Notes: a model not told the origin generated them from the sequence alone. Shown: positions 17,502 through 28,320, counted from the first letter of the stretch. The stretch is DNA of 64,000 bases from Sphingomonas alba (GCF_023516555.1 NZ_JAMGBD010000001.1:682001-746000), one strand, 5' to 3'. Translations and numbers: made by a program.

Positions 17502-18391
17502 CCCAGCGCTGCGGCCTGGTGGCGGTGCTTGGCGCGCCGAACGCCGGCAAATCGACGCTGGTGAATGCGCTGGTCGGGCAGAAGGTCGCGATCGTCAGCC
17601 CAAAGGCGCAGACGACGCGGGCGCGGCTGATGGGCATTGCCATCGAGGGCGACGCGCAGATGCTGCTGGTCGACACTCCGGGCATTTTCGACCCCAACCG
17701 CAGGCTCGACCGGGCGATGGTCGCGGCGGCCTGGGAAGGTGCGGTCGGGGCGGACCGGGTGCTGCTGACGATCGATGCGGCGGCGAAGGTCGGCGCGCGG
17801 GTCGAGGCGGCGCTGGAAGGTTTCGAGAAGCGGAGCGAGCCGAAGGTCATCGTCCTCAACAAAGTCGACATCACCAACAAGGACGATTTGCTGGTGCTGG
17901 CGGCGAAGCTGTCGGAGCGGTTCAAGCCCGAAGCAATCTTCATGATCTCGGCGACCGAAGGCGACGGGGTCGCGGACCTCAAGCAGCATCTCGCCGACGC
18001 CATGCCCGAGGGGCCGTGGCATTATCCCGAAGACCAGCTTTCCGATGCGACCGACCGCATGGTCGCAGCGGAAATGACGCGCGAGCAGCTCTACCTGCAA
18101 CTGCATGCCGAACTACCCTATGCGTCAGCGGTCGAAACGGAGAAATGGGAAGACCGCAAGGACGGTTCGACCGTCATCCACCAGCAGATCCTGGTCGAGC
18201 GCGACAGCCAGAAAGCCATCGTTCTCGGCAAGGGTGGATCCAAGCTGAAGGCCATTGGCGCGGCCGCGCGGGCTGAGATTTCAGAGCATCTCGGCCGCAA
18301 GGTGCATCTGTTCCTGCACGTGAAGGTCAATCCGCGCTGGGACGAGGATCGCGGCCTTTACAAGGAAATCGGGCTCGAGTGGGTCGGCTAA
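17498..18391 (+). CDS. era: GTPase Era
   Basis: A 297-residue GTPase. Walker/G1 motif GAPNAGKST at residues 12-20, G3 DTPGIF, G4 NKVD, and a C-terminal KH domain (GKGGSKLKAIGAAARAEI). Assists 16S rRNA 3'-end maturation and 30S assembly. The start is a TTG at 17498 that overlaps the rnc stop as TTGA; no ATG or GTG is available before the G1 motif, so the TTG must be used. Third gene of lepB-rnc-era, the common alphaproteobacterial order. Confidence 0.95.
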   Translation: MTQRCGLVAVLGAPNAGKSTLVNALVGQKVAIVSPKAQTTRARLMGIAIEGDAQMLLVDTPGIFDPNRRLDRAMVAAAWEGAVGADRVLLTIDAAAKVGARVEAALEGFEKRSEPKVIVLNKVDITNKDDLLVLAAKLSERFKPEAIFMISATEGDGVADLKQHLADAMPEGPWHYPEDQLSDATDRMVAAEMTREQLYLQLHAELPYASAVETEKWEDRKDGSTVIHQQILVERDSQKAIVLGKGGSKLKAIGAAARAEISEHLGRKVHLFLHVKVNPRWDEDRGLYKEIGLEWVG

Positions 18392-18461
18392 CAGCGAGCT
18401 GAAGCTTGCACTGTCCGCTTGAAAGGCGCAGATTCCCGGCCGCTCGGGCAAGGGGGTCGTC

Positions 18462-19481
18462 ATGGCCAGGGCACGAGTTTTCTTCATCTCCAACCGCAAT
18501 TTGCAGCCGGACAACAAGACGGCGGTGTTCGGCGCGCGCTTCAATCCGGATGGGGTCGCGGCGCTTCGCTACGGCTGGGCGGATTTCGAGCCCGGCGCTG
18601 GGCGGGCAGCGCAGGTCAACGTTTATTCCGAAACGCCGGCCAAGGATCCCGCGGGCGGTTTCATCAAGGTGGGCAGCGCCGCCTTCTTCGACGATTTGAA
18701 GGCTCAGATGAGCAAGGGCGGCAGGGACACCGTCGTCTTCATCCACGGCTTCAACGAGAGCTTCAGCGACGCGCTGCTCGCCGCCTCGCGGATCTCGACG
18801 CAGACGATCATCAACGGCAAGCCGGTGAATGTCGTCGTGTTCAGTTGGCCGTCCGACGGCAAGATGATCCCTTGGATGTCCTATTACAGCGACCGCGACG
18901 ACGCCCGCTCATCGGGAGCAGCGGTAGCGCGGGCATTCCTGAAACTCGTCGATTTCTTCGGCGAAATGCCTGAGGCGGAAGTCTGCGGGCAGGCGCTACA
19001 CCTGCTTGCCCACAGCATGGGCGCCTATGTGCTCCGCAACGGCCTCCAGGCGCTGATCGCCAAGGACCCGACGAGGCTCCTGCGGGTCTTCCAGGAGATC
19101 ATCCTCGCCGCTCCCGACGAGGACGACGACGCCTTCGAGACGGACCAGAAACTGCGGCTCTTGCCCAGGCTGGGGCGCCGGGTGACCGTCTATCACAATG
19201 AAGGCGACCGAGCCCTCTTCATCTCCGACAAGACCAAGGCCAATCCCGACCGGCTTGGCGCCGACGGCCCGCGCATGCTCGACCTCTTGCCCAAGAAGGT
19301 CGTCACGGTCGATTGCAGCCGCGTCGCGGCCACCGCCGACGCGACTTCCCGCCACACCTTCTTCATCAATTGCCCGCCGGTCAGCGCCGACCTTGGGGCG
19401 ACACTGCATGGAGTGGATTCGGCGCTGATCCCCAATCGCGACGTGATCCGGGCCGAACGGGCCTATCGCATACGGGGTTAG
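18462..19481 (+). CDS. Alpha/beta hydrolase, DUF900 family
   Basis: A 339-residue protein. The hydrolase fold shows as VVFIHGFNESF (oxyanion region, near residue 88), VVVFSWPSDGK, and the nucleophile elbow LLAHSMGAYVL with Ser in G/A-H-S-M-G (about residue 186). This matches the DUF900 alpha/beta hydrolases, whose substrates are unknown. No signal peptide is evident, so probably cytoplasmic. An AAGGGGG ribosome-binding site precedes the ATG. It ends convergently with the sirtuin, sharing TTAG. Confidence 0.82.
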   Translation: MARARVFFISNRNLQPDNKTAVFGARFNPDGVAALRYGWADFEPGAGRAAQVNVYSETPAKDPAGGFIKVGSAAFFDDLKAQMSKGGRDTVVFIHGFNESFSDALLAASRISTQTIINGKPVNVVVFSWPSDGKMIPWMSYYSDRDDARSSGAAVARAFLKLVDFFGEMPEAEVCGQALHLLAHSMGAYVLRNGLQALIAKDPTRLLRVFQEIILAAPDEDDDAFETDQKLRLLPRLGRRVTVYHNEGDRALFISDKTKANPDRLGADGPRMLDLLPKKVVTVDCSRVAATADATSRHTFFINCPPVSADLGATLHGVDSALIPNRDVIRAERAYRIRG

Positions 19482-20176
19482 GCGAGCACTTCTTCGACCC
19501 ATTCGGGCACAAGGTCCCTGGCGCGCCCAAGACGAGTTTCGTTGAAGAAAAGACTGCCCTGGCTCGGTTCCAGGTTCATTTCGATGCAGTGGGCCCCGCA
19601 ATAGCGGGCGGACTGGACGAAGCCGGCGGCCGGGTAGACCGCACCTGAGGTTCCGATCGAGACGAAGAGGTCGGCATTGCGGAGAGCGGCGTCGATGCGT
19701 TCCATGTCGTAGGGCATTTCGCCGAACCAGACGATGTCGGGACGGACCTGGCCGGTGGTTTGGCAGGACGGGCAACTCGCGCCCTCGCCCATCGGGCCGG
19801 ACCAGCTGAAGCGCTGGTCGCAGGCAAGGCACCAGCCGCTGGTCAGCTCACCATGCATGTGGAGCAGGCGCTTGGCCCCTGCCCGCTCATGGAGGTCATC
19901 GACATTCTGGGTGACGATCAGCAGCTCTCCCGGCCATTCGGCATCGAGCCGGGCCAGCGCATGATGGGCGGCATTGGGTTCGACTTCAGAGAGCCGCGCC
20001 CTGCGCGCGTCGTAGAATTGATGCACCAGCGCCGGGTCGCGGCGATAAGCCTCGGGCGTCGCGACATCTTCAACATGATGGCCTTCCCACAGGCCGTCGG
20101 CGCCCCGGAATGTGGCGAGGCCGCTGTCGGCGCTGATCCCCGCGCCGGTCAGGATGACGATGTTGCGGACGTCCAT
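19478..20176 (-). CDS. cobB: NAD-dependent protein deacylase (sirtuin)
   Basis: A 232-residue sirtuin. NAD motif GAGISADSGLATFR (about residues 11-24), TQNVDDLHERAG, catalytic His in HMHGEL, a zinc site with CLAC and CPSC, and GTSGAVYPAAGF. A Tyr-x-x-Arg motif (FYDARRA) near residue 65 marks class III sirtuins that remove succinyl and other acidic acyl groups as well as acetyl. It stands alone on its strand, divergent from the thioesterase. Confidence 0.93.
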   Translation of the reverse strand: MDVRNIVILTGAGISADSGLATFRGADGLWEGHHVEDVATPEAYRRDPALVHQFYDARRARLSEVEPNAAHHALARLDAEWPGELLIVTQNVDDLHERAGAKRLLHMHGELTSGWCLACDQRFSWSGPMGEGASCPSCQTTGQVRPDIVWFGEMPYDMERIDAALRNADLFVSIGTSGAVYPAAGFVQSARYCGAHCIEMNLEPSQGSLFFNETRLGRARDLVPEWVEEVLA

Positions 20177-20311
20177 CGCCCGACCAATATTCTGTCTCAG
20201 GGGAGACGCAACAGGCGGCGGTTTACTCCGCGATCAACCGTCGCGGCAGCAAAGTTTGCCAGCTCAAGTAATATTATTGACACCAATGTCAGTTATAGGC
20301 GTTATACGTCT

Positions 20312-20710
20312 ATGGTGAGCCAGGCCTACCATCACCCGATCGGCATCCACGCCGAGGACATCGACCACATGGGTCATGTCAACAATAGCGTGTACCTGAA
20401 ATGGGTGCAGGAAGCGGTGGTGCGATACTGGGAGAGCCTGGCCCCGCCTGACGCCATCGCAGGCCACCTCTGGGTCGCGCTGAAGCACGAGATCTCTTAC
20501 CGGCGGCCAACCTTCCTGGACGATATCGTCTTCGCCGATGTCATCGCCGAGAAGGTCGAGGGCGCGAGGGCCCTGTTCACGACCGTCATCAAGCGCGGTG
20601 AGGACGTGCTGGCCGAAGTGCAGAGCACCTGGTGCTGCCTCGATGCGGCGTCGCTGCGGCCCGCGCGACTGGCGCGCGATATCGTCGCAAGGTTCCTGCC
20701 TAAGGATTGA
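20312..20710 (+). CDS. Hotdog-fold acyl-CoA thioesterase
   Basis: A 132-residue single hotdog domain, starting MVSQAYHHPIGIHAEDIDHMGHVNNSVYLKWVQEA, the YbgC/4HBT-type signature with Asp-x-x-x-Gly-His-Val-Asn near residues 16-23. Such proteins hydrolyse short or aromatic acyl-CoAs. The ATG at 20312 is selected; a longer open frame from 19760 runs through the antisense of the sirtuin gene and is not credible. Substrate unknown. Confidence 0.85.
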   Translation: MVSQAYHHPIGIHAEDIDHMGHVNNSVYLKWVQEAVVRYWESLAPPDAIAGHLWVALKHEISYRRPTFLDDIVFADVIAEKVEGARALFTTVIKRGEDVLAEVQSTWCCLDAASLRPARLARDIVARFLPKD

Positions 20711-20785
20711 CCCCGCTTGCGCACGACACCGGCCGGTGATTGTCTCGCCGCCGCACCGACTCGTGCATGACGCAAGGGGGCAATC

Positions 20786-21334
20786 ATGAGAACAGCGACA
20801 TATTTGCTCGTGGGCGTGGCGTTGGGCCTGACGGCCTGCAAACCAGCCGAGGACAAGGCGGCGGCTCAAAAAGTCGACAAGGCTGCCGTAGAGCAAGCCA
20901 TTCGCGACAAGGAAACGGGTTGGATGGCGGCCTATAACAAGCGCGACGCAGCGGCGCTCCAGGCTGAATATGACGACGATGCAGCCGTTGCCGGTTTCGG
21001 CATGGCGATGGCGAGCGATATCGCAGCCCGCAAGACGATGCTGGAAGGCGTCGCGGCCGACCCGGCTCTGAAGGTCGAATTCGCCAGCGACCGAATCACC
21101 GTCGCCGATTCAGGCGAGCTGGCTTCCAGCCGCGGCCATTACACGATCACCTTCACCGACACGGCGACGAAAAAGCCGAAAACCGAGAGCGGCACCTATT
21201 TGACCGTCTATCGCAAGGCTGCCGATGGCAGCTGGAAAGCGATCGAGGATATGACGACGGCAGGGCCGGCAGCCGATGCCGCGGCTGCGACGGCTGCGAC
21301 GGCGACGCCAGCGGCCGACAACGCGACGCATTAG
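20786..21334 (+). CDS. Lipoprotein with SnoaL/DUF4440-like domain
   Basis: A 182-residue predicted lipoprotein: signal peptide MRTATYLLVGVALGLTAC with the lipobox LTAC (Cys18), followed by an NTF2-like fold of the DUF4440 type (VEQAIRDKETGWMAAYNKRDAAALQAEY and the closing YLTVYRKAADGSWKAIEDM) and an Ala/Thr-rich tail. Members of this fold bind or turn over small ligands, but no active residues can be assigned. AGGGGG ribosome-binding site. Confidence 0.78.
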   Translation: MRTATYLLVGVALGLTACKPAEDKAAAQKVDKAAVEQAIRDKETGWMAAYNKRDAAALQAEYDDDAAVAGFGMAMASDIAARKTMLEGVAADPALKVEFASDRITVADSGELASSRGHYTITFTDTATKKPKTESGTYLTVYRKAADGSWKAIEDMTTAGPAADAAAATAATATPAADNATH

Positions 21335-21365
21335 ACTTTCGCGGCGGATCGTTGTTCATGCGGGC

Positions 21366-22112
21366 ATGACCAAGCCCAACATTCGCGTCGGCATCGGCGG
21401 CTGGAACTACGCGCCGTGGCGGGACAATTTCTATCCCAAGGGCCTCGCCCAGTCGAAGGAGCTGGAATATGCCGCCAGCCGCCTCGGCGCGATCGAGATC
21501 AACGCCACTTTCTATGGCCGTCAGAAGCCGGCGAGCTGGGAGAAATGGGCGAAGACGGTCCCCGACGACTTCCAATTCGCGATCAAGGCGTCGCGCTTCT
21601 GCGTGTCGCGGTCGAAGCTTGCCGAGGGTGCGGAATCCATCGCCAATTTCGTCGGCCAGGGCTTCTCGGTTCTCGGACCGAAGCTGGGGCCGATCCTCTG
21701 GCAGTTCCAGGCGCGCCGTAGGCTCGAACTCGACGACATCGCTGCGTTCCTGAAGCTGCTGCCGAAGGAGGTCGACGGCGTCCGGTTGCGGCACGCGCTC
21801 GAACCGCGCCATGAGAGCTTCCAGGACGAAAATTTCTTCGCGCTCTGCCGTGAGCATGACGCAGCCGTCGTGTTCGACGACGCCGACGAATATCCGACCA
21901 TCGAAGCTGATACGGCGAGCTTCACCTACGCCCGGCTGCAGCGGATGAATTCCGACATTCCGACCGGCTATGACGCGACTGCACTCGATCGCTTCGAGAC
22001 CAAGGCGCGCCGATGGGCCAAGGACGGGCGAGATTGCTATGTCTTCATGATCAACGGCGCCAAGGAGCGCGCGCCCGCCGCCGCTATGGCCTTGCAGGAC
22101 TTGCTTCGCTAA
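21366..22112 (+). CDS. DUF72 domain protein
   Basis: A 248-residue protein beginning MTKPNIRVGIGGWNYAPWRDNFYP. The features of the DUF72 TIM-barrel-like family are present: EINATFYGRQKPASWEKWAK, FQFAIKASRFC, LGPILWQFQ and the C-terminal YVFMINGAKERAP. No enzymatic activity is established for the family. The start at 21366 is chosen because the longer frame overlaps the preceding lipoprotein gene. Confidence 0.85.
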   Translation: MTKPNIRVGIGGWNYAPWRDNFYPKGLAQSKELEYAASRLGAIEINATFYGRQKPASWEKWAKTVPDDFQFAIKASRFCVSRSKLAEGAESIANFVGQGFSVLGPKLGPILWQFQARRRLELDDIAAFLKLLPKEVDGVRLRHALEPRHESFQDENFFALCREHDAAVVFDDADEYPTIEADTASFTYARLQRMNSDIPTGYDATALDRFETKARRWAKDGRDCYVFMINGAKERAPAAAMALQDLLR

Positions 22113-22122
22113 CCCGTTGCCC

Positions 22123-22833
22123 ATGCGCAGTGACGAGCAGCCGATCCGCATCACCCTGATCGCCCCCAGCGGCCGCATGGGCCGTGCCATCGCAGAAGCG
22201 GCCGAAGCCGACGGCGGTTTCACGATCGATGCAGATCATGGCGACGTCATCGTCGACTTCTCGGCTCCAGCCGCGCTGCAGGCGAGCCTTGACCGGGCGG
22301 TGAGCGCCGGCGTGCCGATCCTGATCGGGACGACCGGGCTGGACGACCTCGCCGCCAATCGCATCGAAATTGCCTCGCGCGAAGTCGCGGTGCTGCGCGC
22401 CCCGAACACGTCGCTGGGGATCGCCGTCCTCTCCGACCTGGTCGAGCGTGCGGCGGGCATGCTCGGTACCGACTGGGACATCGAAATCATCGAAATGCAT
22501 CATCGGATGAAAGCGGACGCGCCTTCGGGCACCGCGCTGGCGCTCGGCGATGCCGCGGCGCGCGGCCGTGGCGGCAAGGCGACCGAAGAACGGTTCCGCC
22601 TTGGCACCGGCCTAACGCGAGAGCCGGGTGCGATCGGCTATGCCGCGCTGCGCGGCGGCACGGTTCCGGGGGATCATGATGTCGTATTCGCCGGATCGGA
22701 CGAGCGAGTGATCCTCTCGCATCGCGCCGAGAGCCGGACAATCTTCGCCCGCGGCGCGCTGGCCGCCGCCCGCTTTCTGCTTGGCAAGCCGGCGGGGCTT
22801 TATTCGATGCGGGACGTCATCGGCGCGCTGTGA
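22123..22833 (+). CDS. dapB: 4-hydroxy-tetrahydrodipicolinate reductase
   Basis: A 236-residue DapB. N-terminal nucleotide motif LIAPSGRMGRAIAEA (the usual GxxGRMG appears as APSGRMG), GTTGLDD, and the substrate motif EMHHRMKADAPSGTA. Reduces HTPA to tetrahydrodipicolinate in the lysine/diaminopimelate pathway. The region between the nucleotide motif and VIVDFSAP is shortened relative to E. coli DapB, as in other sphingomonads. Overlaps nth by four bases (GTGA). Confidence 0.93.
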   Translation: MRSDEQPIRITLIAPSGRMGRAIAEAAEADGGFTIDADHGDVIVDFSAPAALQASLDRAVSAGVPILIGTTGLDDLAANRIEIASREVAVLRAPNTSLGIAVLSDLVERAAGMLGTDWDIEIIEMHHRMKADAPSGTALALGDAAARGRGGKATEERFRLGTGLTREPGAIGYAALRGGTVPGDHDVVFAGSDERVILSHRAESRTIFARGALAAARFLLGKPAGLYSMRDVIGAL

Positions 22834-23504
22834 AGAAGGACGAGATTTTCGAATTCTTCCGGCGCCTGGCGGAGCTCAATCCGGATCCGCAGACCGAGTT
22901 GGAGTTCAAGGACCCCTATACGTTGGTCGTCGCCGTTGCCCTGTCGGCGCAGGCAACAGACGTTTCGGTCAACCTCGCCACTCGCAGGCTTTTCAAGGTC
23001 GCGGATACGCCCGCGAAAATGGTCGCGCTCGGCGAAGAGGGCCTGAAGGACTTCATCAAGACCATCGGCCTGTTCAACACCAAGGCCAAGAACGTCATCC
23101 TGCTATCCCAGAAGCTGATCGACGAATTCGGCGGCAAGGTGCCGGAGGACCGGGCGGCACTGGAGAGCCTGCCGGGGGTCGGACGGAAGACCGCCAATGT
23201 CGTGCTCAACACGGCCTTCGCGCAGGAGACCTTTGCGGTCGACACGCACATTTTCCGCGTCGGCAACCGCACTGGGCTGGCGCCGGGCAAGACGCCGCTC
23301 GATGTCGAACTGAAGCTGGAAAAGGTCGTACCGCAGCCCTTCCGGCGCGGGGCGCACCACTGGCTGATCCTGCACGGACGCTACATCTGCAAGGCGCGGA
23401 AGCCCGAATGCTGGCGCTGCCCAGTGATCGACCTTTGCGCCTTCAAGCCGAAGACGCCGGCGCCTACCGCCAAGTCCGCTGGAAGCGCGAGCCCAGCCCG
23501 GTAA
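22830..23504 (+). CDS. nth: Endonuclease III
   Basis: A 224-residue DNA glycosylase/AP lyase with a GTG start overlapping the dapB stop. Helix-hairpin-helix LPGVGRKTANVVL with the catalytic Lys, catalytic Asp in VDTHIFRVGNR, and a C-terminal [4Fe-4S] site, CKARKPECWRCPVIDLC. Repairs oxidised pyrimidines. The last 41 bases overlap the 3' end of alr, which is read from the other strand. Confidence 0.94.
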   Translation: MKKDEIFEFFRRLAELNPDPQTELEFKDPYTLVVAVALSAQATDVSVNLATRRLFKVADTPAKMVALGEEGLKDFIKTIGLFNTKAKNVILLSQKLIDEFGGKVPEDRAALESLPGVGRKTANVVLNTAFAQETFAVDTHIFRVGNRTGLAPGKTPLDVELKLEKVVPQPFRRGAHHWLILHGRYICKARKPECWRCPVIDLCAFKPKTPAPTAKSAGSASPAR

Positions 23505-24477
23505 GCAATTCGTATTGCGACATGTCGCTGACCATCGACGAATATTTCAGGTCGAATTCGATCTCGACCCAGTCTCCCTCGGCGATTTGAACGCCGTCGC
23601 AGGCGATGATCAGAAGATCCATCGACACCCTGCCGAGCACCGGGAGAATTTCGCCGCCGAACCTGGCACCGCCGCGGTTGGAGAAACCGCGGAAATAGCC
23701 GTCGGCGTAGCCGATGTTGACGACCACCGCGTCTCGGTCGAAGTCCGGAACAAAGGTCGCGTTGTAGCCCACAGTTTCGCCGGCAAGAATGCGGCGGCGT
23801 TGGATCACCTGAGCCTCAAGAAAAGCGACCTGGCGTATGTGACCTTCGGCTTCCCTGCGCGGAATGCCGCCGTAAAGGGCGAGGCCGGGCCGGACGAGGT
23901 CGAAGCTATAGTCGGTGCCAAGGCAAATGCCGGCAGAATTGGCGAGGCTGTGACGCCGCGCCGGAATGCTCGAGACCGCCGCACGAAAGCGCTCGAGCTG
24001 AATCGCGTTAAGTGGATGATCCTCGTCGGCGCAGGCGAGATGGCTGAGCAATGTTTCGATGTTGAGGCCATCGAGCACGCCCGCTTCTTCCGGCCTTAGC
24101 CCAAGGCGGTTCATGCCCGTGTCGATCATCACATCGCAGGGCTGGCCGCCGCCGATCGCCTTCCATCGCGCAACCTGCTCTGGCGAATTCAGCGTGGGCC
24201 GGGCGTTGCCGATGGCATCGTCGGGACCGGGGCCGTGAAGGACGGACAGTGACAGCCCGTCCAGAATCGGGCCCAATTGCTCGGCTTCCCACCAGGTTGA
24301 AACCAGGAAGTCGCGGCAACCGGCCTCCGCCAGGGCCTCCATCGTGCCGCGCGCGCCGATACCGTAACCGTCGGCCTTGATCGCGGCGCCGGCTGCGGTG
24401 CCCGCCTTTTGCGAAAGCCAGCGCCAGTTGGACTGGAGCGCGGCGCGGTCAAGGGTGAGGCGGAGCGGCTGGTGCAT
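23464..24477 (-). CDS. alr: Alanine racemase
   Basis: A 337-residue PLP enzyme. The cofactor Lys34 lies in AAIKADGYGIG, the general-base Tyr region is VGYNATF, and YADGYFRG and VSMDLL complete the signature. Makes D-alanine for peptidoglycan. The ATG at 24477 (MHQPLRLTLD) is selected; upstream in-frame codons belong to the antisense of the GFA gene. Ends convergently inside nth. Confidence 0.92.
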   Translation of the reverse strand: MHQPLRLTLDRAALQSNWRWLSQKAGTAAGAAIKADGYGIGARGTMEALAEAGCRDFLVSTWWEAEQLGPILDGLSLSVLHGPGPDDAIGNARPTLNSPEQVARWKAIGGGQPCDVMIDTGMNRLGLRPEEAGVLDGLNIETLLSHLACADEDHPLNAIQLERFRAAVSSIPARRHSLANSAGICLGTDYSFDLVRPGLALYGGIPRREAEGHIRQVAFLEAQVIQRRRILAGETVGYNATFVPDFDRDAVVVNIGYADGYFRGFSNRGGARFGGEILPVLGRVSMDLLIIACDGVQIAEGDWVEIEFDLKYSSMVSDMSQYELLTGLGSRFQRTWR

Positions 24478-24487
24478 TACTGACCGC

Positions 24488-24871
24488 CTAGCCAGCGGGA
24501 TTTGCGCCGTCGAGGGATGCTTTGGCATTTTCCCAGTTCCGTCCGTCGAACCGTTCGATCTCCAATTCGACCGGCTCGTCGAAACAATTGGCGTTGAGGC
24601 TCCAGCAGTTGGGATGGCTGCGCGGCTGGTAGAAGCTTTTGACGCCGCAGGTCCTGCAAAAGAGATGCTCGGCAGCGCCGGTGCCGAAGCGGTAGCTGCT
24701 GAGCGCATCTCGGCCGGTGATGAGTTCAAAGTCCGAATGCGGCACCATGACGTGCAGGAAGCCGGTCCTCGAACAGACCGAGCAATTGCAGTCGAGCGCG
24801 GGCACCGGCGGTTCGGGCAGCTCCGCCTCCCACCGTACCGCTCCGCAATGGCATCCGCCGCTGACCTTCAT
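24488..24871 (-). CDS. GFA-family zinc protein
   Basis: A 127-residue protein with the glutathione-dependent formaldehyde-activating (GFA/DUF636) cysteine pattern: GGCHCGAV at the N-terminus, CNCSVC near residue 31 and CRTCGVKSFY, which bind two zinc ions. Most members outside Gfa itself have unknown substrates. The ATG at 24871 follows GGAAAGG at five bases; a GTG two codons upstream is possible. Ten bases upstream of alr in the same direction. Confidence 0.87.
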   Translation of the reverse strand: MKVSGGCHCGAVRWEAELPEPPVPALDCNCSVCSRTGFLHVMVPHSDFELITGRDALSSYRFGTGAAEHLFCRTCGVKSFYQPRSHPNCWSLNANCFDEPVELEIERFDGRNWENAKASLDGANPAG

Positions 24872-25038
24872 CGACACCTTTCCCCATTCAGATTGGAGCT
24901 ATTCATCCGAGACATTCGAAAAGCTTCCATCAAACTACGCCCTTGGCTGCCGCAAATTACATCCAAAATGGAAGTAAATTGCCACCGAATTGGATGAAAG
25001 CTACGGCTCAAGTTGCCCCTGTGAAAGAGTGACAGAGA

Positions 25039-26862
<1,824 letters not shown>

Positions 26863-26863
26863 G

Positions 26864-27778
26864 CTAAGCCGCTTCGGCGGCGCGCTTCTCTTCCAGCATG
26901 CGAATGTGGGCAGTCAGTTTTTCGTAGAGAAAATCGATGACTGCACGGACGCGCGGCGTGTGGCGGACGCGCTCATGAGTCACCAGCCACATCGACCGGC
27001 CATGCCCCGCTTTCGGGGGCACGCACTGGATCAGGTCCTGTTCGGCGTCGGCGACGATGGCCGGTAGAACGGCAATGCCAAGGCCGGAACGGATTGCCGA
27101 CATCATCCCCATTGCCGAGGCGTGATGCATGATGACGCGGTCGTCGAGGTCGAGTTCGTGCAGCCAGGCGGAATAAGCGCGCCACAGCTTGGGCCCGCCG
27201 CCGCCGATGAAGGCATGGGTCTTCAACTGCGCGCGCGTCGTCGGCACACCGTGCTGCGCGGCGTAATCGCGACTGCAGTAGAGCGTCCAATCGTCGTCGC
27301 CGAGCCGCCTTCCGACGACGCCTGAACCAAGGTCGCCGTAGGCGCTACGCAGTGCGATATCGGCCTCGCCTTCGCCAAGGTCGCGGAAGTTCTGGCTGTC
27401 GTCGAGCTCGATCAAAATGTCCGGATGCCGCTCATGCAACTCACGCAACATCGGGCCGAGCAGTCCGACCGCGAAGATTTCCTGGGTCGTGATCCGTACG
27501 ATGCCGCTGACTGCACGCTTCTCCGCATCGGCTGCTTCGGCAAAGGCATTGGCGGCGGCATCCACCTGCCGCGCGCGCTCGACCAGCTCCTCGCCTGCGG
27601 GGGTGAGGGCGTAGCCGGCCTGCCGTTTCTCGAAGAGCGGGAAACCGACCGCTTCCTCCAAAGCGGCAATGCGTCGCGCGACCGTCGTCTGACTGACTCT
27701 CAGCGCCTTGCCGGCGGCAAGCGTGCTGCCGAGATCGGCCACGCCGAGGAAGTATCGAAGGTCGTTCCAGTCGAGCAT
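26864..27778 (-). CDS. LysR-family transcriptional regulator
   Basis: A 304-residue regulator. Winged-helix DNA-binding domain at residues about 3-62 (NDLRYFLGVADLGSTLAAGKALRVSQTTVARRIAALE) and a periplasmic-binding-like effector domain (GIVRITTQEIFAVGLL, GLGIAVLPAIVAD). The ATG at 27778 gives the usual MLDWNDLRYFL opening. It is divergent from the UrcA gene; an inverted repeat lies 36 bases upstream of its start. Confidence 0.9.
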   Translation of the reverse strand: MLDWNDLRYFLGVADLGSTLAAGKALRVSQTTVARRIAALEEAVGFPLFEKRQAGYALTPAGEELVERARQVDAAANAFAEAADAEKRAVSGIVRITTQEIFAVGLLGPMLRELHERHPDILIELDDSQNFRDLGEGEADIALRSAYGDLGSGVVGRRLGDDDWTLYCSRDYAAQHGVPTTRAQLKTHAFIGGGGPKLWRAYSAWLHELDLDDRVIMHHASAMGMMSAIRSGLGIAVLPAIVADAEQDLIQCVPPKAGHGRSMWLVTHERVRHTPRVRAVIDFLYEKLTAHIRMLEEKRAAEAA

Positions 27779-27813
27779 CGCCAAGGTCTTACCCCCGCCG
27801 CATACCATATCGC

Positions 27814-27833
27814 ATTCTGCAATTTCGCAGAAT
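27814..27833. promoter_or_regulatory. Inverted repeat, possible LysR operator
   Basis: ATTCTGC (27814-27820), six bases, then GCAGAAT (27827-27833): a perfect 7-base dyad in the divergent LysR-urcA intergenic region. Candidate operator for the adjacent regulator. Confidence 0.45.
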
Positions 27834-27926
27834 CATAACGCAAACTCGTTGCTTATCAAAACTGATTTTGAGGCATAGATAGACGGTCGCTCCCGAACCA
27901 CCGGGTTTTGAAAAAGGGGAACGACC

Positions 27927-28259
27927 ATGAGGAACACTGCTCTTTTCGCACCGGCGCTGATCGCTTCCGCCGTCACCGTCACTCCGACCGTCGCTCAGGC
28001 GCTGGAACCGGTGACCGCCACCAGCATCGTCCGCACCGCCGACCTCGACTTGGGCAGCGCTGACGGCCAGCGGGAGCTCGACCGCCGCATCGTCCGCGCC
28101 GCCTATGAAGTCTGCGGCGAAGCGTCGGACGTCGATCTCGAAGGCAAGAATGATGTGCGCCAGTGTCGTGCTGACACGGTCGCCGCCGCCGCCGTGCAGC
28201 GCCAGCAACTCGTCGCCATCGCCCGCACCGGCGCCCCGATCATCGTCGCGGCACGCTAA
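27927..28259 (+). CDS. UrcA-family secreted protein
   Basis: A 110-residue protein with an N-terminal signal peptide (MRNTALFAPALIASAVTVTPTVAQA) and the UrcA-family core: VRTADLDLGSADGQRELDRRIVRAAYEVCG and a second cysteine in VRQCRADTV, likely forming a disulfide. The family is common in sphingomonads and caulobacters and has no known function. AAGGGG ribosome-binding site. Confidence 0.85.
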   Translation: MRNTALFAPALIASAVTVTPTVAQALEPVTATSIVRTADLDLGSADGQRELDRRIVRAAYEVCGEASDVDLEGKNDVRQCRADTVAAAAVQRQQLVAIARTGAPIIVAAR

Positions 28260-28292
28260 CCATCTGCAAACAGGCGCCAACCCTCGGCGCCA

Positions 28293-28320
28293 AGGGCGCG
28301 GTCTCCCAGGGCCGCGCCCT
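28293..28320 (+). terminator. Intrinsic terminator after urcA
   Basis: AGGGCGCGG (28293-28301) pairs with CCGCGCCCT (28312-28320), followed by ATTCTTT. The right arm overlaps the glmU stop codon, so it may serve both strands. Confidence 0.65.

Noticed and set aside
20277-20306. TTGACA upstream of the thioesterase as a sigma-70 promoter
   Set aside because: The -35 is perfect but the -10 region at 17-18 bases (GTTATA) matches poorly, and it would place the start almost on the ATG.
24878-25038. glmS leader checked for a ribozyme or riboswitch
   Set aside because: No glmS ribozyme core is visible and this element is not expected in alphaproteobacteria.
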